This document shows positions 8,235-16,922 of a DNA stretch of 64,000 nt, in pieces. The notes under the pieces are model-generated. The model saw nothing but the letters and a program-made list of their open reading frames with translations. It did not search any database and was not told where the DNA came from. Position 1 is the stretch's first letter. Each line of letters starts with the position of its first letter. The stretch is from PFJX01 sp963713085 (GTDB taxonomy: Bacteria > Pseudomonadota > Gammaproteobacteria > Burkholderiales > Thiobacillaceae): NCBI GenBank assembly GCA_963713085.1, contig CAVQKQ010000014.1, positions 61,072 to 125,071 of the forward strand. Direction: 5' to 3'. The translations under genes and the position numbers were made by a program.

Positions 8235-8672
8235 ATGCTGATCAGCGAAGTGTTGTCCATCAAGAGCGGGAGAGAAATCCTCGGTGTGGCGCCCGATGCG
8301 TTGGTAACCGAGGCCGTGAAGCGGCTCGTGGAGCAAGGCGTCGGCTCCCTGGTCGTCATGCGGGGCGATACCCTGGTGGGCCTGATCACTGAACGGGACA
8401 TCCTGCGCGCCATGCACAGCCGCGGGTGTTCCCTGGTGGATGCCAAGGTCAGCGACCTCATGGAGCAGGAACCCTTCGTGGCCGGGCTGGATGACACGGT
8501 GGATTACGCCCGGGATGCCATGACCAAGAACCGCATCAGCCATCTGATCGTCATGGAGGAGGGCAAGATGATCGGGGTTATCTCCTTCCATGACCTGGCA
8601 AAGGCCTGCCTACAGGAGGCGGATTTCCAGAACACACTGCTTAAGCGTTATATCAAGCACTGGCCGGAATAG
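8235..8672 (+). CDS. CBS-domain-pair protein
   Basis: This 145-residue protein consists of two CBS domains and little else: residues about 8-65 (VTEAVKRLVEQGVGSLVVM, LVGLITERDILRAM) and about 75-135 (DYARDAMTKNRISHLIVME, IGVISFHDLAKACL). Such stand-alone Bateman modules bind adenosyl nucleotides and act as energy sensors; the partner is unknown here. It is the last gene of the run that starts at 6457. The FliA promoter that follows belongs to the next gene. Confidence 0.85.
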   Translation: MLISEVLSIKSGREILGVAPDALVTEAVKRLVEQGVGSLVVMRGDTLVGLITERDILRAMHSRGCSLVDAKVSDLMEQEPFVAGLDDTVDYARDAMTKNRISHLIVMEEGKMIGVISFHDLAKACLQEADFQNTLLKRYIKHWPE

Positions 8673-8683
8673 GCTATCCAACC

Positions 8684-8710
8684 TAAAGTTTTTCCCCACA
8701 TTGCCGATGA
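8684..8710 (+). promoter_or_regulatory. FliA (sigma-28) promoter for the chemoreceptor gene
   Basis: TAAAGTTT-N11-GCCGATGA matches the FliA consensus with one mismatch at the penultimate -10 position and exact 11-bp spacing. It lies 167 bp upstream of the chemoreceptor start, in a 205-bp gap with no gene. The leader between them shows no riboswitch I recognise. Confidence 0.8.
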
Positions 8711-8877
8711 CAGACATCGAAAGGTAGACGATCCATTCTGCCTTGATGATGCGCGGTCACGCTGGCCGAGCCGAGCGGTCAGCACGATTCGCGACGAATA
8801 TGGAACTTGTGGCGATGAGGTGGTCCTCCAGGGATTGCATGTCGCGCACAAAGAGCCCACGCAATTAGGAGAAACGA

Positions 8878-10023
8878 ATGCTGTTCAAGGGTGCGCGCAT
8901 CAAACAGGAGTCGCTGGAACGCAAGGTTTCAGAGTTGCAACAGGAAAATGCGGTTTTACAGGCCCGCTTGGAGGAGGTCAGCGGCCGGCGCGACGCCGAT
9001 CTGGCGGCGGAGGCTCGGAAGTCCGACAGGCTGGCGGTTTTCGACGGATTGAAACCCCACCTCGATAGCTACAGCGGTTCCCTGAAAGAATCCCAGGGAT
9101 CCCTGTCCACGCTGGCGCAGGCCTTGAAGCAGGAAACCGCCCAGGTGGCCTCGGCCAGTTCCGCGGTGGGCAACACCTTGACCATCATCGAACGCATGTC
9201 GGCCAACCTGGAGTCCTTCACCCGCCGCCTGGAAGAGACCTCGGTGGCCGTGGGCCAACTGCATCAGCGTACCGGCGAAATCGACGGCATCGTCAAGATG
9301 ATCAAGGAGATCGCCGACCAGACCAATCTTCTGGCCCTCAACGCCGCCATAGAGGCGGCCCGGGCCGGCGAGACCGGACGGGGTTTCGCCGTGGTCGCGG
9401 ACGAGGTCCGCAAGCTGGCGGAACGCACCCGGGGCGCCACGGACGACATTTCATCCCTGGTTAAGACCGTCCAAGCCGAGGCCACTTTGGCCAGGGACCA
9501 GGTACGGGTGGATCCAGCGCAGACGGAAGCCTTCAGCCAGGACGGCCGGCAAGCCCACCAGGGGATGCAGGATCTGACGGACCTCTCCGGCCAGATGGTG
9601 GGCACCATCGCCGCCAGCGCATTGCGCAGTTTCGTGGAGACTGCCAAGGTGGATCACTTGGTGTTCAAACTGGAAATCTACAAGGTGTTCCTGGGACTGA
9701 CGGACAAGAAAGGCGGCGATTTCGCCAGCCATACCGCCTGCCGCCTCGGCAAGTGGTATTACGAGGGGGATGGCAGGTCCTGCTTCAGCAAATTGCCCGG
9801 TTACGACGCCGTAGAGTCGCCCCATATCGAGGTCCACAAGAGCGGCGTGGCCGCCGTTGAACATTTCCACGCCGGGAACGTGGAGGCCAGCATGGAGGCC
9901 TTGGGGAAAATGGAAGCCGCCAGTCTTCAGGTCATCCGGAATCTGGAAACCATGGCGGCGACCGGCGCCGCCGATCCAGATATTCTGTGCGTTGCCGACT
10001 TCGGTGCGCGGCACGCCCACTGA
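8878..10023 (+). CDS. Soluble methyl-accepting chemotaxis protein with C-terminal CZB zinc domain
   Basis: This 381-residue protein has no membrane segment. An N-terminal coiled coil (about 10-60) leads to an MCP signalling domain with the highly conserved hairpin tip (IADQTNLLALNAAIEAARAG, about 145-165). A C-terminal CZB domain follows (about 255-370) with the Zn-ligand pattern: His in DHLVFKLEIY, Cys in CRLGKWYYEG, His in SPHIEVHKSG, and His in VEHFHAG. CZB receptors sense zinc or, through the Zn-Cys core, oxidants such as hypochlorous acid in some bacteria. AGGAG lies 7 nt before the ATG. The FliA promoter supports a chemotaxis role. Confidence 0.9.
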   Translation: MLFKGARIKQESLERKVSELQQENAVLQARLEEVSGRRDADLAAEARKSDRLAVFDGLKPHLDSYSGSLKESQGSLSTLAQALKQETAQVASASSAVGNTLTIIERMSANLESFTRRLEETSVAVGQLHQRTGEIDGIVKMIKEIADQTNLLALNAAIEAARAGETGRGFAVVADEVRKLAERTRGATDDISSLVKTVQAEATLARDQVRVDPAQTEAFSQDGRQAHQGMQDLTDLSGQMVGTIAASALRSFVETAKVDHLVFKLEIYKVFLGLTDKKGGDFASHTACRLGKWYYEGDGRSCFSKLPGYDAVESPHIEVHKSGVAAVEHFHAGNVEASMEALGKMEAASLQVIRNLETMAATGAADPDILCVADFGARHAH

Positions 10024-10039
10024 GGTTGGCCGGACGTCC

Positions 10040-10915
10040 TCAAGCCCGCCGGAGCATCGTCCCGATCAGGGCCTGGTAGACCCTGAGCCGGCTGGGACGT
10101 ATTAACCCTTCCCGGGCGGCCTCCAGCACGGCGCAGCCCGGTTCCTTGAGATGCCGGCAGTTGTGGAAACGGCATCGGCCTATTCGGGAGCGAATCTCGG
10201 GAAAGGCCGACATGAGGGCGGCCTGATCCAGATGGGACAGGCCGAATTCCTGCATGCCCGGAGAGTCGATCAGGGCGCCGCCGCGGGGCAGGACATGGAG
10301 CCTGGCATGGGTGGTGGTGTGCCTGCCCGCGTCCAAAGCCAGTGAAATCTCGCCGGTGCTGGCATTGGCGCCGGGAACCAGGTGATTCAGGAGGGTGCTT
10401 TTCCCCACGCCGGAGGCGCCCACCAGGATCGTCACGCGGTCATCGAGGCGGGCTTCCAGCTTGGACAGATCGCCTCGGGCACAAAGGGTCAGCAACTCGT
10501 AGCCCAGTTCGCGGTAGTCGGTGAGTTCCTTTTCCAGATCTGCGGTTTGCGGCAGGTCGGCCTTGTTTAGGACGATCAGGGCGGGAATGCCCGCGGCCTC
10601 GCAGGCCACCAGGCATCGGATCAGCAGTTCTTCCCGGAAATAAGGTACCGCGGCGGTGACGATGGCCGCCTGGTCCACATTGGCGGCGATCAGTTTCGAA
10701 CGGAACGCGTCGGAGCGGTACAGCAGGTTGTCCCGCTCCTCGACCCGCTCGATCACGCCGCTGCCGGGATGGGTGAGGTTGATGGCGACCCGGTCGCCGC
10801 AGGCGATCCCGCCTTTCTTGCCGCGGGTGACGCAATCCACCAGCGCGTCACCGGTCCGTACCTGAAACAACCGCCCGTGGGCCGCGACGATGCGGCCGGC
10901 AAGGGTCGACGACAT
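10040..10915 (-). CDS. rsgA: Ribosome small-subunit-dependent GTPase A
   Basis: This 291-residue circularly permuted GTPase has an N-terminal OB fold, then G4 (NKAD, 117-120) before G1 (GASGVGKS, 166-173), G3 (DSPG), and a C-terminal zinc knuckle (CRFHNCRHLKEPGC). RsgA assists late maturation of the 30S subunit. The frame stays open upstream of the chosen ATG, but the stop of the pterin dehydratase gene overlaps this ATG as TGATG. That points to translational coupling and fixes the start. It is convergent with the chemoreceptor gene, 16 bp away. Confidence 0.95.
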   Translation of the reverse strand: MSSTLAGRIVAAHGRLFQVRTGDALVDCVTRGKKGGIACGDRVAINLTHPGSGVIERVEERDNLLYRSDAFRSKLIAANVDQAAIVTAAVPYFREELLIRCLVACEAAGIPALIVLNKADLPQTADLEKELTDYRELGYELLTLCARGDLSKLEARLDDRVTILVGASGVGKSTLLNHLVPGANASTGEISLALDAGRHTTTHARLHVLPRGGALIDSPGMQEFGLSHLDQAALMSAFPEIRSRIGRCRFHNCRHLKEPGCAVLEAAREGLIRPSRLRVYQALIGTMLRRA

Positions 10916-11259
10916 CAAAGATCGAACAGGGCGTCGATCTTGGCGGCGCAGATGAAGTCGCTCTCGGACAGGCCGTTGATGGCGTGGGTGACGTATTCCA
11001 CCCGGCAGGTGTTGTAGCCCACCGCCAGGTCCGGGTGGTGGCCCTGCTGGTGGGAAATCCAGGCCACGGCATTGACGAAGGTCATGGTGACGTAATGGTC
11101 GGGGAATTTGAGGTCCCGGCGCAGTTTGCCGTCCGCTACGGTCCAGTCCTTGGCCAGCTTGGGCATCAGGCCGGCGATCTCGTCGGGTGTGAGGGGCGGA
11201 ATGCCTCCCTCGCAGGGCTTGCACTTGCCCTTGGCCAGGTCACAGAAGGTCTCGCTCAT
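10915..11259 (-). CDS. phhB: Pterin-4a-carbinolamine dehydratase
   Basis: This 114-residue protein has the active-site motif of the family, SHQQGHHPDLAVGYN, within the usual alpha-beta fold (KFPDHYVTMTFVNAVAWISH). The enzyme dehydrates 4a-hydroxytetrahydropterin, supporting pterin-dependent hydroxylases. The N-terminal 25 residues carry extra cysteines (CDLAKGKCKPCEGG), as in several proteobacterial members. No phenylalanine hydroxylase gene is present in the window. The stop overlaps the rsgA start. Confidence 0.9.
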   Translation of the reverse strand: MSETFCDLAKGKCKPCEGGIPPLTPDEIAGLMPKLAKDWTVADGKLRRDLKFPDHYVTMTFVNAVAWISHQQGHHPDLAVGYNTCRVEYVTHAINGLSESDFICAAKIDALFDL

Positions 11260-11272
11260 GTCGCGTGTGCTC

Positions 11273-11575
11273 TCACTTGAATTTGTAATAGGTCTGGTTC
11301 AGGTAGGCGCCGATGTTCAACTCGTCCTCGGGGAACAGGTTGTTGCCCAGGTTGGCGTTGCAGCCGGTGATCTGCTGGGCCAGGGCTGATGCGCTCTTGA
11401 TCCGGTGGTCGGGGCGGGTGTAGATGGCGCTGCCATCCCCGCCGAACCGGCTGACGTGGCACGACGTGCATTGGGCATCGACGATGGCTTTGCCGGCCTT
11501 GACATCGCCTTTGGCGAAGGGATTGGCAAGTACCGGTGTGGCGGCGAGGGTCAGTATCAACACTAGATATTTCAT
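11273..11575 (-). CDS. Small periplasmic c-type cytochrome
   Basis: This 100-residue protein has a signal peptide (MKYLVLILTLAATPVLA) and a single heme-binding motif CTSCH (36-40). AAGGAG precedes the ATG. The mature chain contains no methionine, so the usual Met sixth ligand is absent; His57 or another residue would have to serve, or the iron is five-coordinate. The partner is unknown. It lies 13 bp upstream of the pterin dehydratase and 13 bp downstream of the M48 protease gene. Confidence 0.85.
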   Translation of the reverse strand: MKYLVLILTLAATPVLANPFAKGDVKAGKAIVDAQCTSCHVSRFGGDGSAIYTRPDHRIKSASALAQQITGCNANLGNNLFPEDELNIGAYLNQTYYKFK

Positions 11576-11588
11576 GGCAGGTCTCCTT

Positions 11589-12875
11589 TCAGGTCCGAAT
11601 GGGCGCAGCGAATGCTTGACCATAAGACTCCAGTTTGGCGATTCGTTCAACCGCCTTGGGGTGGCTGTCATAGAAAAGCGAATACAGCGGGTCCGGCGTG
11701 AGGGTGGCGGCGTTGTCCCGATACAGCCGGACCAGGGCGGCGATCAGATGGCCGGGCTGGCTGAGCCGGGCCGCGAAGGCATCGGCCTCGAACTCGTGCT
11801 TGCGGGAATACAGGCTCATGAGAGGCGTGGCCGGGAACAGGAATACCGGCAGGGTAAGTAAGAACAGGGCCAGGGAGACGGCATTTTCGAGGCCGGTCGC
11901 GGACGGCGAAACCGCCACGCCGAGCCCCGCGTAGAACCAGGGTGCCTCCTTGAGCCAGGCCAGAAGCGCCAGCAGGGCCAGGGAGAAGATGAACATAAAG
12001 GCGATGCGCTTGAGGATATGGCGATGCTTGAAGTGCCCCAGCTCGTGGGCCAGGACGGCCTCGATCTGCTCCGGGCCGAGCTGGGTGAGCAGGGTGTCGA
12101 AAAAGACGATGCGCTTGTTCCTGCCCAGCCCGGTGAAATAGGCATTGCCGTGGCTGGAGCGGCGCGAGCCGTCCATGACGAACACCCCGCTGGAGGCAAA
12201 CCCGGCGCGTTTCAGCAATCCTTCGATGCGTTCCCGCAGGCTCTGGTCGGCCAGGGGCGTGAACTTGTTGAACAGCGGTGCGATGAGGGTGGGATACAGG
12301 GTTAGTACCAGCAGGTTGAAGCCCATCCAAACGCCCCAGACCCAAAGCCACCAGGTGTTTCCCATGATGCCCATGAGCCAGAGCACCAGCAGGATGAGGG
12401 GGGCGCCGATGGCCAGGCCCAGCAAGGCTTGTTTGATCAGGTCCAGGAAAAATCCGGTCACGGTCTGGCGGTTGAAGCCGAACCGGGCCTCGATCCGGAA
12501 CTGGCGATAGAGCCCCAAAGGCAGTTCCGCCAGACCGATGATGACAAACAGGCCGATCAGCAAAGCGGTGCCCGCCAGCAGGGGATGGCCGATGGCCCCG
12601 GCCAGGGTGTCATATAGCCATTGGAGGCCGCCCCCCAGGGTGAAGAACAACAGCAGACCGGCCTCCACGGCCAGATGCAACAGGCCGAGCCGGGCCTTGG
12701 CTAGTGTGTATGCGGCGGCTTTTTGGTGTTCCGCCAGGGGAATGGCCTCTGCGAATGCGGCGGGCGGGGTGTCCCGGAATTGCCAGACATGGCGCATCTG
12801 ACGCAGCACAAGCCACAGCTTCAGTCCGAAAGAAAGGACCACAGCAACCAAAAAAACGCTTTGAAATGAAGGCAT
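11589..12875 (-). CDS. M48 family membrane zinc metalloprotease, Ste24-like
   Basis: This 428-residue integral membrane protein has about six or seven hydrophobic segments. It carries the zinc motif HELGH (277-281) and a distal Glu in RKHEFEADAFAARL, the hallmarks of M48A/Ste24 (CAAX-type) proteases. The N-terminal Ste24 segment (about 30-210) and the luminal motif FTGLGRNKRIVFFDTLL are present, so it looks complete and active. Bacterial members probably act in envelope protein quality control. It is divergent from orn. Confidence 0.9.
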   Translation of the reverse strand: MPSFQSVFLVAVVLSFGLKLWLVLRQMRHVWQFRDTPPAAFAEAIPLAEHQKAAAYTLAKARLGLLHLAVEAGLLLFFTLGGGLQWLYDTLAGAIGHPLLAGTALLIGLFVIIGLAELPLGLYRQFRIEARFGFNRQTVTGFFLDLIKQALLGLAIGAPLILLVLWLMGIMGNTWWLWVWGVWMGFNLLVLTLYPTLIAPLFNKFTPLADQSLRERIEGLLKRAGFASSGVFVMDGSRRSSHGNAYFTGLGRNKRIVFFDTLLTQLGPEQIEAVLAHELGHFKHRHILKRIAFMFIFSLALLALLAWLKEAPWFYAGLGVAVSPSATGLENAVSLALFLLTLPVFLFPATPLMSLYSRKHEFEADAFAARLSQPGHLIAALVRLYRDNAATLTPDPLYSLFYDSHPKAVERIAKLESYGQAFAAPIRT

Positions 12876-12945
12876 TAGAAATGGGAATGGTGACGTGGTC
12901 GCAGGGATTATGCCACAATGCCAGCCCTTTCTCCCGAGGTGGCAA

Positions 12946-13515
12946 ATGGCTCAAGACGACACCCATCTGGTCTGGATCGACATGGAGATGTCCGGTCTCA
13001 ACCCCGACACGGACCGTGTCCTGGAAGTGGCCCTGGTGGTCACGGACAAAGACCTGAATCTCGTGGAAGAAGGCCCCGTGCTGGTGGTGCATCAGGCCGA
13101 TGTGGTGCTGGACGGCATGGACAACTGGAACAAGAGCACCCACGGCAAGTCCGGCCTGATCGACAAGGTCAAGGCCTCGACCTTGTGCGAGGCCGATGTG
13201 GAAGACCGGATGATCGAGTTCATGAAGCGGCACGTGGGCGAGCGCAAGTCGCCCATGTGCGGCAATTCCATCTGCCAGGACCGGCGCTTCATGGCGCGCC
13301 ATTTGCCCAGGCTGGAGGCCTATTTCCACTACCGCAACCTGGACGTTTCCACCCTCAAGGAGTTGGCGGCCCGCTGGCGCCCCGAACTCAAGGATGGCTT
13401 CAAGAAGGCCAACAACCATACCGCCCTGGCCGACATCTTGGAATCCATCGAAGAACTCAAGTATTACCGTGAGCATTTCATCCGACTGCCATCGAGCGCA
13501 ACCGTGGCTGTTTGA
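12946..13515 (+). CDS. orn: Oligoribonuclease
   Basis: This 189-residue DEDDh exonuclease has motif I (WIDMEMSGLNP), motif II (MCGNSICQDRRF) and motif III (NNHTALADI), all as in Orn. The enzyme degrades the last 2-5 nt RNAs and is the main hydrolase for pGpG, the linear product of c-di-GMP breakdown, which is notable beside the c-di-GMP operon. The frame opens upstream, but the ATG at 12946 with GAGGTGG before it gives the canonical N-terminus. Confidence 0.95.
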   Translation: MAQDDTHLVWIDMEMSGLNPDTDRVLEVALVVTDKDLNLVEEGPVLVVHQADVVLDGMDNWNKSTHGKSGLIDKVKASTLCEADVEDRMIEFMKRHVGERKSPMCGNSICQDRRFMARHLPRLEAYFHYRNLDVSTLKELAARWRPELKDGFKKANNHTALADILESIEELKYYREHFIRLPSSATVAV

Positions 13516-13550
13516 ACAACAGGCGCATCTGTCCATAAGGAACAAGAAAA

Positions 13551-16106
13551 ATGAAGCCAGGCACCTCCTTCGTTATTGAAGTCAATCCGCATATTCCCCG
13601 CCGGCTGGCGCGGCTGTCCGAACTGGCCGACAACCTCTGGTACGGCTGGGATCGCCCCTCGCGGACCCTGTTCGCGCGCCTGCACCCCGGCCTATGGGAC
13701 GCGGTCAACCACAATCCCAAGGCCTTCCTGAAGCGGGTGGACGAGGAACGTCTCACCGAGGCGTCGGAAGACCATATCTTCCTGGGTAGCTACAACCGGG
13801 TGCTCTCGGCTTTCGATACCTACATGAGCGAGCCCCTGCGCCGGGATCTCCCTCTGGACCTGAAGCCGGGCGACCTGATCGCCTATTTCTGCGCCGAATT
13901 CGGCTTTCACGAAAGCTTCCCGGTCTATTCCGGCGGCCTGGGCATCCTGGCCGGGGATCATTGCAAGTCCGCCTCCGACATGCGTCTGCCCTTCGTGGCC
14001 GTGGGCCTGCTCTACCGGCAGGGATACTTCTCCCAGCGCATCGACAACGACGGTCGCCAGATCGCCACCTATACCGATTCGGAGTTCGATGACCTGCCCA
14101 TCCATCCCGCCCTGCGCGAGGACGACAGCGAAGTCCATGTCAACATCGATCTGGCCGGGCGCCGCCTCGAGGTGAAAGTGTGGGAGGCCCGCATCGGCCA
14201 TGTGCGCCTTTGCCTGCTGGATACCGACTTGCCCTCCAATACCGCCGAGGACCGCTACATCACCCACCAGCTTTATGGCGGCGACAAGCACACCCGCATC
14301 CAGCAGGAGATCGTGCTGGGCATCGGCGGCATGCGCGCCCTGGAAGAACTGGGGGTCAAGCCCACCGTCTATCACATCAACGAAGGCCATGCCGCCTTCC
14401 TGGTGCTGGAGCGGATCCGGTACAAGGTCAAGAATCAGGAACTGTCCTTCCATGCCTCCATGGAGGCGGTGGCGGCCTCCACGGTCTTTACCACCCATAC
14501 CCCGGTGCCCGCGGGACATGACCATTTCGCCGAGGACATGATCTGGGACTACTTCTCCAAGTGCTGCACGGATCTGGGCATCAGCAAGGAGGAGTTCATG
14601 CGCCTGGGCGGCGGCGGCCACGGCCAGGATTTCAACATGACCCGGCTGGCCCTGAACGGCTCGCGCCATCACAACGGCGTGTCGCGCATCCACGGCGGCG
14701 TCTCGTCACGCATCCTGGCGGACATGTGGCCTCAGGTGTCGCCGGAAGAGTCCCCCATGGACTACATCACCAACGGCGTCCATGTCTCCACCTTCCTGGC
14801 CCAGGAGTGGCAGGATCTGTTCGACAACAAGCTGGGCTACGAATGGCGCCGCCGGCCTACCGATCTGGATTTCTGGCAGAAGGTGGAGAGTATCCCCGAC
14901 CACCATTTCTGGTCGGTGCATCAGGCCCTCAAGTCCCAGATGCTCCATTCGGTGCATCACCGCATCACCCAGCAGCATTTGCGCAACCATGGTTCCGAGG
15001 CCCACCTGGAGCGCATGCTCAAGTACGCCAATCCCCTGGACCCCAACGTCCTCACCATCGGCTTCGCGCGGCGGTTCGCCACTTACAAGCGCGCCACCCT
15101 GATGTTCGAGAACATGGACTGGATGCGCCAGATCATCGACGACGCCAACCGGCCGGTGCTGTTCATCTTCGCCGGCAAGGCCCACCCGGCCGACCTGCCG
15201 GGCCAGGAGCTGATCAAGCGCATCCATGAGATTTCCCGTTCCCCCGAGTTCGAAGGCAAGATGCTGATGGTGGAAGGCTACGACCTCGGCTTCGCCCGCC
15301 GCCTGGTTTCGGGCTGCGACGTCTGGCTGAACAATCCCATCTACCCCCTGGAGGCGTCTGGCACCTCGGGTATGAAGGCGGCCATGAATGGCGTGATCAA
15401 CCTCTCCGTCACGGACGGCTGGTGGGAGGAGGGCTATGACGGCAGCAACGGCTGGGCCATCAAACCCGCCCCCGAGTATTACGACGAGGCCCGCCGCAAC
15501 AAGGAGGACAGCCAGACCCTCTACGAACTGCTCCAGGACCAGGTCATCCCCATGTATTACCGGCGCCAAGAACTGGGATTCTCGGCCGAATGGGTGCACA
15601 TGGCGAAACGTTCCATCACCACGCTGCTGCCCCGTTTCAACGCCACCCGCATGGTGATGGAATACGTGAACAAATTTTACGGACCCGCCTCGCGCCAGTG
15701 GCGCCGCTACTCAGAGGGCGGATACGCCGCCGCCCAGTCGGTGGCGGCCTGGAAGTCCAAGGTGCGCCAGGCCTGGGGCGGGGTTTCCCTGCAACGGGTG
15801 GACGAATCCAGCATGCGCATAGCCTTCGGCGAAAGCGTGCAGATCAAGGTGGCGGTGAACCTCAACGGCCTGGCGCCCGAGGATGTGCGCGTGGAGATCC
15901 TCCTGGGGCGCGCCTCCAAGCAAGGCCAGGACCGGGACCTGCAGGCCATTCCCATGACCCCGGAAGGATGGCAGGGTCAGGAATGCCTGTTCGGGCTGGA
16001 ACTCACGCCGGATCTGTGCGGCAAGCTGCTCTACCGGGTAAGGGTCTATCCCTTCCATGATCTGCTCACACACCCGTTCGAAACCGGCTTGATGGTCTGG
16101 CTGTGA
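13551..16106 (+). CDS. glgP: Alpha-glucan phosphorylase (GT35, DUF3417-type)
   Basis: This 851-residue protein starts with the DUF3417 N-terminal domain (HIPRRLARLSELADNLWYGWD) followed by the GT35 phosphorylase fold. It has EFGFHESFPVYSGGLGILAGD, NEGHAAF, and the PLP site (SGTSGMKAAMNGVINLSVTD), with Lys609 as the expected Schiff-base residue. It releases glucose-1-phosphate from alpha-1,4-glucans. This clade differs from E. coli GlgP and is commonly annotated as alpha-glucan family phosphorylase. AAGGAACAAG precedes the ATG. No other glycogen gene is nearby. Confidence 0.93.
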   Translation: MKPGTSFVIEVNPHIPRRLARLSELADNLWYGWDRPSRTLFARLHPGLWDAVNHNPKAFLKRVDEERLTEASEDHIFLGSYNRVLSAFDTYMSEPLRRDLPLDLKPGDLIAYFCAEFGFHESFPVYSGGLGILAGDHCKSASDMRLPFVAVGLLYRQGYFSQRIDNDGRQIATYTDSEFDDLPIHPALREDDSEVHVNIDLAGRRLEVKVWEARIGHVRLCLLDTDLPSNTAEDRYITHQLYGGDKHTRIQQEIVLGIGGMRALEELGVKPTVYHINEGHAAFLVLERIRYKVKNQELSFHASMEAVAASTVFTTHTPVPAGHDHFAEDMIWDYFSKCCTDLGISKEEFMRLGGGGHGQDFNMTRLALNGSRHHNGVSRIHGGVSSRILADMWPQVSPEESPMDYITNGVHVSTFLAQEWQDLFDNKLGYEWRRRPTDLDFWQKVESIPDHHFWSVHQALKSQMLHSVHHRITQQHLRNHGSEAHLERMLKYANPLDPNVLTIGFARRFATYKRATLMFENMDWMRQIIDDANRPVLFIFAGKAHPADLPGQELIKRIHEISRSPEFEGKMLMVEGYDLGFARRLVSGCDVWLNNPIYPLEASGTSGMKAAMNGVINLSVTDGWWEEGYDGSNGWAIKPAPEYYDEARRNKEDSQTLYELLQDQVIPMYYRRQELGFSAEWVHMAKRSITTLLPRFNATRMVMEYVNKFYGPASRQWRRYSEGGYAAAQSVAAWKSKVRQAWGGVSLQRVDESSMRIAFGESVQIKVAVNLNGLAPEDVRVEILLGRASKQGQDRDLQAIPMTPEGWQGQECLFGLELTPDLCGKLLYRVRVYPFHDLLTHPFETGLMVWL

Positions 16107-16141
16107 TGAAATCCGGAGGCCGGAAACTTTGGACCAGGGTT

Positions 16142-16179
16142 ACGGCAAGGCCTGGGCATCGCCTCAGGCCCCTTGCCGT
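16142..16179 (+). terminator. Long hairpin between glgP and crcB
   Basis: A 9-bp perfect stem (ACGGCAAGG / CCTTGCCGT) is extended inward by CCTG/CAGG, with an 11-12 nt loop. Only TTTGAG follows, so it is a weak candidate terminator for glgP. No fluoride (crcB-motif) riboswitch is recognisable in this gap. Confidence 0.4.
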
Positions 16180-16193
16180 TTGAGTCTGCCGCC

Positions 16194-16571
16194 ATGGCCG
16201 CCTTTCTCGCCATCGCCGCAGGTGCCACGCTGGGGGCCTGGATACGTTGGGGGCTGGGACTATGGCTCAATCCCTTGTATCCCACGCTGCCATACGGGAC
16301 CCTGGCCGCCAACCTCATCGGCGGTTATCTGATCGGCCTGGCGCTGGCCTACTTCGCCCAGCATCCCGGCCTGCCGCCGGAATGGCGCCTGTTCGCCATC
16401 ACCGGTTTTCTCGGCGGGCTGACCACTTTCTCCACCTTTTCCGCCGAGGTGTTCACCTTCATCAGCCGCGGGCAGTTGGCCTGGGCCTTGGGCGCGGCAT
16501 CCCTGCACCTTCTGGGCTCCCTGTCCATGACGGCCCTGGGGGTGGCCACCTTCAAACTTATTCGGGGGTAA
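16194..16571 (+). CDS. crcB: Fluoride channel CrcB/FluC
   Basis: This 125-residue protein has four membrane segments. The signature motifs are GAWIRWGLG, GTLAANLIGGYLIGL and GFLGGLTTFSTFSAE, the last lining the fluoride pore with its Phe residues. It works as a dual-topology dimer that exports fluoride. The ATG at 16194 is preferred over a TTG at 16173 inside the hairpin. The DUF190 gene follows after 2 bp, a frequent pairing. Confidence 0.93.
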   Translation: MAAFLAIAAGATLGAWIRWGLGLWLNPLYPTLPYGTLAANLIGGYLIGLALAYFAQHPGLPPEWRLFAITGFLGGLTTFSTFSAEVFTFISRGQLAWALGAASLHLLGSLSMTALGVATFKLIRG

Positions 16572-16573
16572 TC

Positions 16574-16888
16574 ATGCAGGCGCTATGCGTACGATTTTTT
16601 GTGCAGGAAGGCATGAAGCACGGCCATCACCCCATCCATGAGTGGCTGTTCGCTCAGGCCCACGACCTGGGCATCCCGGGCGGCACCGTGTTCCGGGCCG
16701 CCGGCGGCTATGGCCGTCATGGCGTGCACGAGGACACTTTCTTCGAACTGGCGGGCAAGCTGCCGGAAACCGTGGAATTCTTCGACGAACCCGCGCGCAT
16801 CGAAGCCTTGATCGAGCGGGTGGGGGCGGAAGGCCTCAAACTGCGCTATGTCACCCACGAGATCGACACCCGTGTAACCGGACAATGA
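16574..16888 (+). CDS. DUF190 family protein
   Basis: This 104-residue protein of the DUF190 (PII-like fold) family has the typical core WLFAQAHDLGIPGGTVFRAA, then GYGRHG, and a C-terminal VEFFDEPARIEALIERV. Members are small cytosolic trimers often encoded beside crcB, suggesting a role in fluoride response or channel control; this is inferred from context. GGGGG precedes the ATG, 2 bp after crcB. Confidence 0.88.
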   Translation: MQALCVRFFVQEGMKHGHHPIHEWLFAQAHDLGIPGGTVFRAAGGYGRHGVHEDTFFELAGKLPETVEFFDEPARIEALIERVGAEGLKLRYVTHEIDTRVTGQ

Positions 16889-16922
16889 ACCCGGTGCCGG
16901 TAGCCGGGCCGGCCCGCTAGCC

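Noticed and set aside
14706..15599. A 297-codon minus-strand frame within glgP
   Set aside because: It lies antisense to the conserved phosphorylase catalytic region, with no motif of its own.
16107..16193. Fluoride riboswitch before crcB
   Set aside because: The gap contains a strong hairpin but not the conserved crcB-motif elements.
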